Part shown: positions 24,173-35,800 of the stretch, one piece after another | How positions within the stretch are numbered: position 1 is the stretch's first letter | Layout: each line of letters starts with the position of its first letter | Assembly: GCF_000150275.1 (NCBI RefSeq) | Contig: NW_002060944.1 | Coordinates: 9,138,159 to 9,202,158, forward strand | DNA from: Trichoplax adhaerens | Lineage: Eukaryota; Placozoa; Uniplacotomia; Trichoplacea; Trichoplacidae | Reading direction: 5' to 3' | Length of the DNA: 64,000 nt | Notes under the pieces: generated by a model | What the model saw: only the letters and a program-made list of their open reading frames with translations | What the model was told of the DNA's origin: nothing | Databases searched by the model: none | Translations under genes and position numbers: made by a program

Positions 24173-24795
24173 ATAGTATCCTACAAGATGAAGCCGAAAT
24201 GTCCGATCGTCCGAGTCAAGTGTCCAGTGTTCAGTCCAGGTGTATCTGGCACCGGATTGGAAGTCGGTGTACCGCATCTAGCATTGGAGCAGTCCATGTC
24301 TCGTCCCGTCCGAGTTTCTCCGTTTATGATACTGTACAGTGTATAGTATGCAGTGCTGTCTACGCAATATATCGACCGGATAATTAGTCTAGCAACTCGG
24401 AAATCCCTGACTCAAATGTATCGAGGACTATTAGAAAAAATTCCTTTTTCTAGTAGTCCTTAGTTGTGTACAGTACATTGGAGATGATAAAATTGGCTAC
24501 TGTCATAACTAGTCATAACGAAGTGGTAAGTCAGAAACACCATCTTGACGAGATGAGGCGGAAACGTCTGTCCGTCCAAGCGTGGTCCGTTCACGTCTTC
24601 TACAGGACAGTAATCCACGACTGACACTCAACGTGGACGTGTGTACAAGCGAGCTGTGACTCTCCTGTTAGCCTGACGTACACTGTACAGTATAACGTCA
24701 CTAGGAGTGAAGCACTGGGTGACTCATTCAAACTGGACCACGACCCTACTGTAACTTTCAACTTGTTTACTGCGGCTGTCCGCTAACCCAGTTGA
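24173..24795. other. Upstream region of WBP2, no gene seen
   Basis: It contains self-complementary GTACAGTGTAC-type clusters near 24330-24345 and 24680-24692. There is also an inverted pair, AAAATTCCTTTTTCTAGTAG beside ACTATTAGAAAAAATT, at about 24427-24456. No coding region is recognisable. Confidence 0.4.
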
Positions 24796-24803
24796 TGACG
24801 TCA
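24796..24803 (+). promoter_or_regulatory. Consensus cAMP response element (TGACGTCA)
   Basis: A perfect palindromic CRE octamer lies 21 bp before the WBP2 ATG. In animals CREB/ATF factors bind this site in proximal promoters. The position fits a core promoter or very short 5' UTR, but the transcription start is not known. Confidence 0.5.
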
Positions 24804-24823
24804 TAGTAGCTTGCGCCTCCAAT

Positions 24824-27564
24824 ATGGCTATCAATAAAACTTACGCTGATGGCCAACTTAAATTGTTGGTCGGGGAAACGTAAGTGGTTGGGCAATATCT
24901 TCACTAGCATGCCAATTTGTATGCGTCGATTTATGCATGAGTCTTTGATGTTGAATTAAATCTTTTTTTTAGCATTCTCCTCAATTATAAAGGAGTCGAA
25001 CTAACCTTGGATGGCACTCACCTTCCCAAGGAGTTCCATGGCAATCATAAAGGTGTCGGCTATTTATCCAATTACCGGGTAAGTCGAATGATGGAAAGGA
25101 TATCTGTTGCATCAATGACAAAGTCAGCTAGCCATGATCACCAAGTTGTTGTATGGATAGTCCGCATTGAAAGACATTTCATGACTGTAGACTGTAATAC
25201 AGGACTGGCGACCGTATTGTTGATCAAAACGATCATCTTTTAAATATACAGTACTGTCCAAGTGCCGTAGTTCTTCTACAGAGCAGGAGAACAACATAGC
25301 CATGCTAGACCTGCTTCGCCAAAGCATCAAAACTACAGTAGGATAAGCATGCCTACAAGAGATTGCGTTACAATACAGGACTGACTATCTTATTGCTAAT
25401 AGAAATGATTACCTCAAGTAAAACTGCCATAGTTCTTATACATACTGTAAGGAGAGGACAACAATCACTCAGTTGTTCTACATCTAGAAAAGCATCCTTA
25501 CACAGTATGATAGAAGCGTCTCAGCAAGACAATGCACACTAAATCCAACTGCCTAATGCTATCGTTATTCTCTTCTACTTGATATCTAGATTATTTTTGC
25601 CACAAGTATGAAATCAAACGATCATTTAAGATCGATAGCAATGCCATTTAATTGCTTACGTAATGTTGAGGTAACTTGGACTTACAGCATTGACATGCGA
25701 GAGTATTTGATCGTAGGTTAACACAGTTGACAATGATGATACTGCAGTCATTTATTACATGTGCCATGGAATAGTATCATCATGTTCCTCCAGCAGGCTA
25801 TTATGTTACCTACATTTAAAATTATTATCAATGAATCAAAAGTATAAAATCATTTCTATTCTCATGAACCATTTCCATTGATCAGTATAATGGTTTTACT
25901 TGGCTATAGCGTACCGTAGCATCATGTAGTAGTTGATAATCTACTATAGTAAACAAAGTCATAAACATGTACGATTCCAATCATTTGGACATCTTCAATT
26001 TTACCATATTACGTTCATCTTTACCATTGATCCAAATAGGACAAAAGTAGTTCATGAAGGTGTTTACCGTTGCGAAAGTGACAATAATTACAGTATCATA
26101 GCTGACTGACTGTCAATTGCACACTATATTCTATAGTCAGTCTAATTAATAAAACAAGTAAGATCACTGTCAATACTGTATCGATCCATTTACAGCATGT
26201 TATAAGATGATTCTTTTACTGCTGAAAATGAATCTTTCATCATGATTCAAGTCAAGATAGCAACTCTATCCATCCAATTTAAAATCTGTTTAATGTACTA
26301 TAAAGAAGACTCTCGTATAGATATTGGTAGTTATCAACCACTTTCGAGTATTGCATTCAATGACTGATTTTACTTTATAACTGTATAAACAGTTAAAACA
26401 ACCGATATTTGGATCAAATCATTTACGAGGAACCTGTATTCCGGATCAAGAAGAGAGTATGTATTTACTACTTTGAACCTTATGCAGTACTTTCTATTGT
26501 TGCCAACCTATCCAAAAATGTAGATTGATTTTGTCTTGCAAGTAAATGTTGCTTATACTCGGTAGTACTTTCCACAATTGTAGACTAACTTTGCTAGAAA
26601 ATGACAATAATGATTATTAGACACTATTGCACCCTACTTATGTTGTTGCTCTTTATTTCAAAATAGCCGCATTTCGAGATTCGTTAGATTTCAAGATGTA
26701 CTTTACATCCGGAGGAGCTATTGAATTTGGAACCATGTATACGAGGATGGTTCGCGGAGGTTCGTCATCGATAGTTACCGACATATTCTTGCCTTACAAT
26801 CATGTCCATTTGAATATCACTTATAAAGTGACATTGAATGAATAAATTCGATTTACAGGTGGCACTGTAGCCGCACCGCAACTGTCTGCGATATCTCCAG
26901 CAGTATTAGCTCAGGCACAAGCAGCATATGTATGTAGTACACTAAATTCTATCCATTCATCAAAAGAGCTTCAAACTGCTTATACCTTGTGTGATCGATA
27001 ATGCGTTGCATTGATTTTTCGTAGGGTCCTCGCGGTGGATGCCAATATGTTTATTATCAAGGTGGGGCGACAGCGCCTACAATGAACGCTTATCCTCCAC
27101 CTCCGAATGCAGGTACTAAAATAAGAATTAATAGACTGGCCATTTTCACATCCGCCTTGTACTACTGGAAATGCGAGTGTGAACTTGGCTATTGTCAGTT
27201 TTCATCGTAGATAAGTGCAATATCGCCATCATGATGGCTAATTGAACCATGTAGTCATAGCAGAGATTGATTCCTCTAATGTCTGTTTTACTCAGCTATT
27301 TGAAGATGGAAATTACTCTTAAACTATTGCGTGTATTGACTATCTTACTGTTCTATAGCAGCAATGCCAAATGCCGCAACTGCATATTATTCTCCGTCCA
27401 ATCCAAACAACCTCTACGCACCAACTCAGGGCATGCCGGCAGTAAGTGTCATTAAAATTGATTACACAGCATGGAAATTTTTCTCATTGAATCAACGATC
27501 GTTTCGTCCGTATTAAATGTAGAATCCGCCTGCTTACTCAGAAACTGAAAAGAAAAAAGAGTAA
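24824..27564 (+). CDS. WBP2: WW domain-binding protein 2 (GRAM domain, PPxY motif)
   Basis: Nine exons: 24824-24879, 24973-25078, 25590-25670, 26393-26456, 26667-26759, 26859-26929, 27025-27112, 27362-27441 and 27523-27564. All close in phase, giving 226 residues. The GRAM domain covers about 1-110: ILLNYKGVELTLDG, KGVGYLSNYR joined to IIFATS, SIAMPFNCLRNVE, LKQPIFGSNHLRGTC and FTSGGAIEFG, each matching WBP2 in order. The C-terminal part is rich in Ala, Tyr and Pro and ends NPPAYSETEKKKE, with a PPAY motif at 215-218 for binding WW domains such as YAP. Known role: a WW-domain partner and transcriptional co-activator, cytoplasmic and nuclear. Vertebrate WBP2 has several PPxY motifs; only this C-terminal one is clear here. 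Exon 8 has a tandem TAGCAG acceptor that could add one Ala. Confidence 0.95.
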
Positions 27565-28191
27565 CAAAGTAATTGAACTCTTCTTTTGAAACGCCATGAT
27601 AAACGCTGATTGATTTCTTGATAGCAGTAGGTCCGTATGGTTTAGAGATGTAAATACCATTTCACATGATGAAGTAACACAAGATGCCTTTATCAAATGC
27701 ATAATTAGGATTAAAATAATGCAAAGTATGTGCCTCTTAGATATCTATTTAACCTATACGCATACCTGATGTGTGATTTACAAAATCCTAAAAGTATACA
27801 GTATTCTTATTTTAAATATCTTCACTTGTCTCCTCGCAGCCGTTTGGTAAGACTTTACCGCACAATTAGCACAACGCGTTTTATCTACTATACTGATATG
27901 ATGACAACGAATATAAATCAGCGCGCACCATGTAGGGTTGTCTTTCTCGTTGTCTATATTTACTCATATAATGCCAATTTGCTCACAAATAAGGATGTAT
28001 AATATTGTATTTTGGAATGATAGTAATATATGCGAAGCTAACGGAGGGTTTTTATTACTTTTCGAGCTAATATCAAAATAGTGTTGCTTTAGATTACTCG
28101 AAGAGTATTTTAATTTGTCCATTTGATGTTCAAGCGCTGCACTTGAACCACTTCGTCATTGTCAGATAGCTACTGTAGACCTGTACTACAG
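27565..28191. other. Spacer after WBP2, no gene seen
   Basis: A plus-strand frame at about 27730-28002 lacks recognisable features. Confidence 0.4.
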
Positions 28192-28434
28192 TTAGCGTTC
28201 CGTTGGATCAGAGTAGCAGTATAATGACACATTTCTCTCAGTTAAATTGACTTCTTTGCTTATGATATCGTCTAAAGTATGACTAAAATTGAATAAATGG
28301 AACGCAGATGTAACATCGAGATGTGTTTTTCCCATTGTGTCACGATTAACATGAATACCAGGATGTGAATTAGCCGGTACTAATTCAAATTTACGGCTAT
28401 CGCTACATATTCCGGATCTTCTACTACTATTCAT
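28192..28434 (-). CDS. Small open frame of unknown function (80 residues), tentative
   Basis: The frame starts at ATG 28434 (MNSSRRSGICSDSRKF) and stops at 28192. The composition is that of a soluble protein: mixed charge, no membrane segment. It includes the segment HPGIHVNRDTMGKTHLD and one possible sequon NFS. It may be a complete small protein or the first exon of a longer gene. A GTGTCATT-type donor at about 28229 would shorten it, but I found no downstream exon. I do not recognise it and coding status is uncertain. Confidence 0.35.
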   Translation of the reverse strand: MNSSRRSGICSDSRKFELVPANSHPGIHVNRDTMGKTHLDVTSAFHLFNFSHTLDDIISKEVNLTERNVSLYCYSDPTER

Positions 28435-29726
28435 TCTATTTCACTGGCAATTGATTACAGTTAGTATTGATCGTAGATAGCGTACGATTGCAGATAAATG
28501 GTACAGTTAAAATGATGAGGAAATATTTGGAGTATACTATACGACCATTTCGTGTCTATCTCTCTTTTTACTACTGTATTCATACTACCATCGTAGGGCC
28601 ATTTTGTATATACGTCCATTGAATAGAAGGGTATCTAATGAGTTTAAAGATTAATTATTATTGACCTAGTCTTCAAAAATTAACGTGTAATTCATTCATT
28701 TACGAATCAATTTCAGAGCTAGTCATGAAAGTATCAGTACTGTAAATAGACTAACAAAAAAAGAGAAATTGTACGGATTCCTAAATGTCCCATTGGCATA
28801 ATCATGACTGTATGCTGTACTGGCAGTACTGGGTATTATGTCCGCCAGAAAAGAATCCGCGGAAATCACTCAATATCAGTGCAATCATTCTGAATTTTGA
28901 CTGAGATGACTATTCGTATACTGTAGTACACTTACTACAGCATGTACTGTATTCCATCCTATTTAGATGCCATACACTGATCAAATTATATCGAAAGATA
29001 GTTGTGCCGAGTTCGTAAATTGATTTTCATCATTTGTGAATGCTATATTGAAATCGAAAATGCTTGCACTCGGAATCCTGTTTTACAACTCCAGTAGAAG
29101 AATATTTCGATTTGAACTACTAGTACTGTATTGTATTGACTATGGAGGTGTTGTAAATCACTCGCTGAGTCATGGAAAGTGGACACGGTAGTAATTTCTA
29201 GTGCTGTTTTTACACAAGTCGATGACTGAGTTAGGAACTACTCAACCATTTTCTCCCTATATTCCTCACTGCCCCTTAGCCAAACTCTGTTCTTCCATAC
29301 TGTTCCTGTTACTGCCGCTACTCATACAAAAAACTCCTTTCTCTGGGTGAGTAACGGCATGGAAAGAACAGACATTTCATCTCGTCTAAAATATTTATGC
29401 CAAATACTGTTCTACTATTACGGATCAGCTTACACGGACGATTTAAATATTGTAATAAAAGCAGCTTTTTATCTTAAGTTCATAGGTCTAACTTTATTAT
29501 GGTTTAGTAAACTTATGCAGAATAAGACATAGTCTGCCGCATTACATAAGCTATCTTATTGATCTAAAATTCTGCTTGGAAAAAGCCTCTATAAGATCAT
29601 CAATGTGATTGAAATTAGTACCAATGATTTAGAAAACCGACACGGGCAAGATCCAGACTAAGTCGTCATTTTTCGACATTGACGATCTCCCATTGATTTA
29701 CTGTAATTAATTAATAATCAAAAAAT
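28435..29726. other. Intergenic, no gene seen
   Basis: Only short frames without domain signatures are present. Scattered GTACTG/CAGTAC motifs occur near 28801-28825 and 28920-28950. Confidence 0.4.
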
Positions 29727-30470
29727 CTCCATCCGTCTGAGGGAGGATCAGTCCAGGTCTTCTTTGCTACGAGTCCATGAGTGTTTTACACCACAGTTCA
29801 ATACTGTCCGTTACAATAAAAAGTCCATCCGTCTGAGAGAGAGGACTGGTTCAGGACTCCAGCCTCTAGGTCTTCTTCTAGGCGTCCATGAATGTTACAC
29901 CACAGTTCGATACTGTCCGTTACAGTAAAAAAGTCCATCCGTCTGAGAGTGGACTAGTGCAGGTCTTCTTCTAGGAGTCCATGACTGTGTTACTCAGAAC
30001 TTCCACCACAGCTCAGTACTGTCCGTTAAAATAGAATAAAATACTACAATAAAATAAAAAAATATAGTGGCATATCGTTAATTTTGCCTAAAATAAAATA
30101 AAGACTAAATTACTGTTTTGCCACTGTATAGTTTCATAATTACTAATATGCCATTGGAAATTTCAGTAATTTACTAATATGCCATTATAGTCATGAAAAA
30201 GTCCATCCGTCTGAGGGAGGACTGGTCCAAGTCTTCTTTGTAGGATTCTATAACTGTGTTCCACTCAACTTCCACCACAGCTCAGTACAGTACTGTCCGT
30301 TAAAATAAAAAAAGTCCATCCGTCTGAGGGAGGACCGGTCCAAGTCTTCTTTGTAGGATTCTATGACTATGTTCCACTCAACTTCCACCACAGCTCAGTA
30401 CAGTACTGTCCATTAAAATAAAAAAAAGTCCATCCGTCTGAGGGAGGACCGGTCCAGGTCTCACAGTCCA
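29727..30470. repeat. Tandem repeat with TCCATCCGTCTGAG core, about 6 units
   Basis: The core TCCATCCGTCTGAG plus GGAGGACYGGTCCA and AGGTCTTCTTTG recurs at about 29727, 29823, 29933, 30201, 30314 and 30429. Each unit ends with CCACCACAGCTCAGTACTGTCCGTT and AAATAAAA. The usual period is about 95-115 bp. One interval of about 268 bp holds an unrelated AT-rich insert with its own small repeat (TTACTAATATGCCATT, twice near 30145-30185). It lies just upstream of RPL21. Confidence 0.9.
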
Positions 30471-30738
30471 CTACTGGACCAGAATGCCGTATCTCCCTGG
30501 CGTCCACGTGATCAACTCATTTACATACACCACATGACATGAGCAGAAAAATCGACTTGCTGGAGTTTTCGACGATCTCTTCGTTGTATAGTAACTTGTG
30601 TAGAGGATAGGAACTAGTCGAGCTAAAAGGTAAAATGCTTTCTCCTTGTCTTTTCTGACTATTTTATGCTTAAAATGATGATTTCATGTTGCTGGTGATT
30701 CACTTAAACATTCATTTTACCCTTTGATCATTAAATAG

Positions 30739-32180
30739 ATGGGGAAAACTCACGGTTATCGTCGCGGAACACGTTATATGTTCTCTGCCGCTTTCAGGAA
30801 ACGCGGTATGAGCTAGTAGTGGTCAACATGGCGATCCATGAATGTGTTATACTAGAATAGAAAGACGATTGATAGTTGACATGATCTTGTTCATAATAAG
30901 ACTAATTGAACTTAAATCCTTTTAGGCGTCATTCCACTCTCTACGTATTTGAAAACGTACAAAGTTGGCGATATCGTAGATATCAAGGTATGTTCTTTTT
31001 TCACCCATAGTCTTGATATAGCAGATAGACGCGATACATGTACTATAGTCTTAAAAAGAGTACTGGCGTCTTGGCTGTTGAAAGGAATCGTGCGCTTCCT
31101 TAAGTCCTGTTCCTTTCCGATAATTTACTCGAGTTTTAGTTTAGCCAGTACTCACCAGTAATCAAGGATCGTATATTGTACACTTTAGTCTTAGTAGTAG
31201 AGTTGGGGTTTAGCCAGTGCTCATGAGTAATCAATCATCGGACAGTATACTGTACACTACGCTTTAGTCTTCTTACTTTTTGAATAATCAACAGGCTAAT
31301 CTACTGGAGAGAGCATTAGACTCCCCCAACTATTACTGACGGAAGCAACAGCAGCCGTAATAATACTAAATATGATGGATTGCTTGTTATAGGGAAAAGG
31401 TTCCGTCCAACTTGGTATGCCACATAAATGCTATCATGGTAAAACTGGCCGTGTATTCAATGTTACTAAGCGCGCTGTTGGTGTCATCGTCAATAAGCAA
31501 GTCAGGTAAGATTGACAAGATTGCTAGCTATTAGCTAGCAAGCTATGCATACCATTTCACTTGTCGACAGAAACGCAAAAGTCTACACTCAGTCAAAACT
31601 ATCTTTTCGTGTTAATGGAAGATAAATGTGCAATACAATTAACCTCTATTCGCTCTTCTTTAGAAATCGCATTATGCCCAAGAGGATCAATGTTCGTATC
31701 GAGCACATTAGTCATTCCAAATGTCGCGATGACTTTTTACGGTAAAATACGACGTCATGCCTGTATGCTTGTATGGACAGTATAGTCAATGCATTGCATC
31801 TTGATGAATTTTTAATGCTTGTGTATTGATATTAGTCGTGTAAAAGAGAACGAACGCTTAAGAAAGGATGCAGCTGCGAAAGGAGAAAGAGTTGACCTTA
31901 AGCGTAAGGTAAGCTAGTCAATGCGCAATAGAAAAGGATGTTAATCATACGTCTGCTAAAAGTATACTTTGAAAGTAGAGACTCTTGTGTCAGTGGATCA
32001 ATTACTGTCGCCCAGTTAAACGATAACATGGATTTATATTATCATCTCAAAGTGTACGTTATCAACTAAACATGCTGTTATTGCTTGCTGTAGCCTAAAG
32101 CCCCTAAAGGAGCACAAACGGTTATCGCAGAATCCGAACCTGAAGTTCTTCGAGCTCTTCCTTATCAATTTATTGCATAA
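30739..32180 (+). CDS. RPL21: 60S ribosomal protein L21 (eL21)
   Basis: Six coding exons: 30739-30805, 30926-30987, 31393-31505, 31664-31741, 31836-31908 and 32094-32180. They give 159 residues, against about 160 for animal L21. Signature blocks: [71 protein letters not shown] and a C-terminal LPYQFIA. The ATG directly follows an AG acceptor, so an untranslated first exon probably ends at AAAAG|GTAAAA (30629). It is a structural protein of the large ribosomal subunit, expected to be highly expressed. Intron 3 contains an imperfect duplication (GTTTAGCCAGTACTCACCAG and GTTTAGCCAGTGCTCATGAG, 31139-31275). An AATAAA lies at 32202, 22 bases after the stop. Confidence 0.97.
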
Positions 32181-32201
32181 ACTTGATCCATGAACTAATT
32201 C

Positions 32202-32207
32202 AATAAA
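32202..32207 (+). terminator. Polyadenylation signal of RPL21
   Basis: AATAAA begins 22 bases after the RPL21 stop codon. It lies only about 8 bases beyond the 3' end of the opposite-strand small gene, so the two transcripts probably overlap tail to tail. Confidence 0.6.
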
Positions 32208-32214
32208 TATTCAA

Positions 32215-32547
32215 TTACTTAAAACTTTTTATTGTTTGTTCTGAATTAGCAAATGCACACTTGATTGCAGAATCAGTGTGCAGCCTAGTTTTAATCTCCA
32301 GATTATACTTTGGCCATGGCATTTTAGTAATTTCTTTACAGTTGGTATTAGTAGATTTTAATCCGTAAAAATTGCATATACCGTCATAGTTTGGCAAACA
32401 AACAGCAAAACAAGGTTGCATTAAGCCGGGCTTAGCCTTACATTTGGAAACGCAAGACTAATAGCACAATTTGTTATTTCCATATCCAATTTTATCTAAC
32501 CCGCTACCATTTAATACACATTCTAAGTCACTGTAGCAACGGTTGCA
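32215..32547 (-). CDS. Small cysteine-rich gene, 5' part not located
   Basis: Two minus-strand exons fit together in phase 0. They are 32518-32547 (CNRCYSDLEC) and 32215-32457 (SCVSKCKAKPGLMQPCFAVC and onward to IKSFK stop), with a 60-bp GT-AG intron between them. Read through without splicing, the frame is broken only by the TAG of the intron's own acceptor, which supports the splice. The first ~45 residues hold eight to nine cysteines spaced like a disulphide-knotted secreted domain. A less ordered tail of about 50 residues follows (MPWPKYNLEIKT). The start codon and any signal peptide must be upstream of 32547 and were not found. I do not recognise the family. A secreted peptide or small ectodomain is a guess. 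Alternatively it is a decayed copy of such a gene. Confidence 0.45.
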
Positions 32548-32846
32548 CTTAATTAATTATATTACCAAGTGCAAACGATTGAATGTTACGTACTTAGGTT
32601 AGGAAATCAGTTGTAGTTGCATACAATATTATACAAACATATCCTAGCAACTAACTCGGTGTGCGGAACAATTGAAGACCGTATAAATTTCGAAAATACA
32701 AAGTCAATACTAGCTCAGCCTGATGACTCACTGCATACGAGAAATTTTTATAACATTAGTAGGAGTAAATAAGCTACAACCATTACCAACTATATTCGAC
32801 TGAGGCTTAGCACTGTATAGTAAAGGCTAGTCGTTGGTGAACTTCA

Positions 32847-35800
32847 TCATGATCTAGGCAAGTTGCACATTTCACAGGCTTCGTCATTACGAGCATTTAT
32901 GAATGTGCAATGCTGACACGACCAAGATGTAGCTGCCTTCGGGAGATTATCTTGTGGAGGACCTATCCATTTTAAAAGTTGCGAATAAAGTCTTAGTGAT
33001 TATGATGAAAACTGCACATAACTAGCAGGTAAACTAATCGACATACAACACAGTAGATATGCATACGTAGAAAATAGTACGAGAAGTGAGTCCTCGCTAC
33101 TTTTACAATACATCGTATTTCCTATAATGGTTCAAAACTCACCATTAGCTTTCATTAGTTGTTCTACCGTTTGCCACGCTTTACTTCTTTTAAAATGTAT
33201 AGCTTCTAAAGCAGATTCTTGTTTTACTGCCGTTGCAAGAGGTTGCAAATCCTGTAAGAATTAATATAAGATTGTTAAAAGTAGGTCGACCGCACATTAT
33301 GCTACCCAATATACGTATGAAAATTTTACAAACATACAGATGGTTTACCACACAATAAATCATTACACTCAGCCGGATCAGTCGACATTTTTATTACAAA
33401 CGGCTATATACCTCTAATTTTATTATTTCCGTTTTTACCAAATAAGTAAGGAAGTGGAAATCGGAAGCCATTTCCAAAAATTTACCATCCATATGTTGCT
33501 CGGCATACTTTGCTAGAACATTAAAGTTCTAAAGGGGGTAAAAGGTAACCATCAGGTAGCAAATAGTAATAGCTTTCAGTAATATACACAGTACAAACTT
33601 GCAATCTGTACTATTCAATGAGTTGACATTAGTACTATCTATAAAGTTGGCAAAAGACATTACAGCAATTACCTGTGGTTGACCGATATTATCTCTATTT
33701 TCAATAGGAAATTGATCATCTAATTTATCCAATAGGAACTTCATATTCTTAGGGAATCCATTAGGAACCTGAGATATGTCAATTACAGTTGTAATAAATC
33801 AACTATAGAGCATCATCGATAATATAAAAATACGTTAGTAAGATGCCTTACATCAATTAATAAATATTCGACAGGTAAAGGCCTTCCTAACGCTAATTTT
33901 TCATTGTTATATTCATCTTTCATCTGTTAAAAATAGACGTCTTTCACAACGCAGACACTATTTTTCATCTGTATTGAACGTTTATTTGCAAACCTTATAA
34001 AATACATCAGGAACATATTGAATATTTGTTGAATTTCTCACATACGCCAGTGTTGGATCATCTCTAGTAGGTACTAAGCAATTATCACGAACCAAGGACA
34101 TACATTGATTTGAAACCTATTATAAATAAATTGATTCACTATTCAACAACGCATCATCTACGTATCTCTATTTTATGGAATATAAATAAACCAAATTTGT
34201 CACTGAGATTTATAATCAGTCACTACCTACCTGATAACCATGTATGTCAATGGAATCATTGCAGTCACCTATTTGATCGAACGAAAGCGTTTACGATTGT
34301 CATAAAATGAAATACATGTCGCAAAAGTTTTAAACCAACAGCTGGGCACCAGGTAGTTGTAAAATTGCACACAACTATTCAAATTACATAAATCTTAAAT
34401 CTCATTACCTGACACTATCACTGTTACAAATTTTGAACCAAAGTATTTGTCCCTTGCATACTTGCACGGATTAGGATGAGCATTTTGGAAAGCGGCAGCC
34501 ATGATACATTCTTCAGCCGACATTAGATGCATATCGACACCTCTAGTATGCTGTACCGTTCCTTTATGCACATCTTTAGGTAACAGGTCTGTTACAATCC
34601 AGCCAACCTTATTTTAATCAAATTATCCTTAGTTAAAAATAGTCGTCAAACTTTCAGTGACTCATAGCAAGCGTTTGTTATGCGATTGAAACCTTTCTTA
34701 ATCCTAATATCTTAGCGACTGCATCAACGGTATCCGCTTGTGCGTCTTCCAGTAATTGAATAGAATTCTTAGTATTCTTTTGTGGGGGTTCATAGATGGC
34801 AACAACCACCGTTTTAATGCCTAATGGTACGTCTTTATGAGGATCGTAATATCCGTAAAGATATCCTAATCGCTTTTTTGTTTTAAGAAAGTTACAAAGG
34901 TTACAGGCGATGACTTATCCAAAAGTGGTAAGATAATCACTTTCAAAATTCTTACTTGACAGCCACAACTTCTCCAGTAATTTAAAAAATTCTCCATAAT
35001 TTTAGAATTTTGAAACATTACATAGTCTATATGTCGATAACTCTACAAAGCCAATAAAATCAGTACAGTTATGAGTTCGTTCCATTTTAATAATTAATCA
35101 AACGTATAAATGCCCATCATTGACGAACTTGTCTATTCAGAGTAATGGCGTTAGGTTGGCATTTTGTACAGATACCATTAGGCCATGGTGGATGTTCTTT
35201 ACAACCAGGCGTAATTGTGCATACGACATTCTCCAACATGGTAAATTTTCCCCTGTGGTAATCATTGTATTTTGTCAAATTTACTCAGTAAGTTTATCAT
35301 TTGATACAGAAATAGAAGTAGGGAATATTTACTTGTCGACACCAGATCGAAGCTTTCTGATGTAAGAATGAAATGATAAATGTTTGATCGGCGGTTCTAG
35401 CTTGCTTAAATATTCTTCATCAAAAGGCTAGTAATAAAATTAGAAAACATATTGAATTAATTAACTTAGGACGTTAATATTGTCATTTATATCATAGAAT
35501 ACATGCATTTTTCATTTTTAATGCAGTACATACTTCTAAAGGTGAGCAGTGAATGCACTTTCCCATTGGACCATGTCGGCATCTAGTAGTTTATAAGGTA
35601 AGAATAATTTCTTAATCTATTATTCAGTATTATACACAAGTGTATTCTATGCGAAAAAATAATACAGATATGTTTCTTTCTTATTCTGTAAAGGGATAGC
35701 TGATTCGTTTACGTATGCTATCAACCAATGTTGCACTAAATTTACACATAATGTTTTAGCTTACAACTGTGGGTGCCTTTTTCGATGAATTAGTCCGTCC

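Noticed and set aside
30630-32093. snoRNAs in RPL21 introns
   Set aside because: L21 introns host snoRNAs in vertebrates, so I looked for C box (RTGATGA) and D box (CTGA) pairs with terminal stems. ATGATGA in intron 1 and TTGATGA in intron 5 lack a matching D box, so no call is made.
34110-34310. Plus-strand 66-codon frame
   Set aside because: It is antisense to NPL4 exons, whose minus-strand translation matches the family residue by residue.
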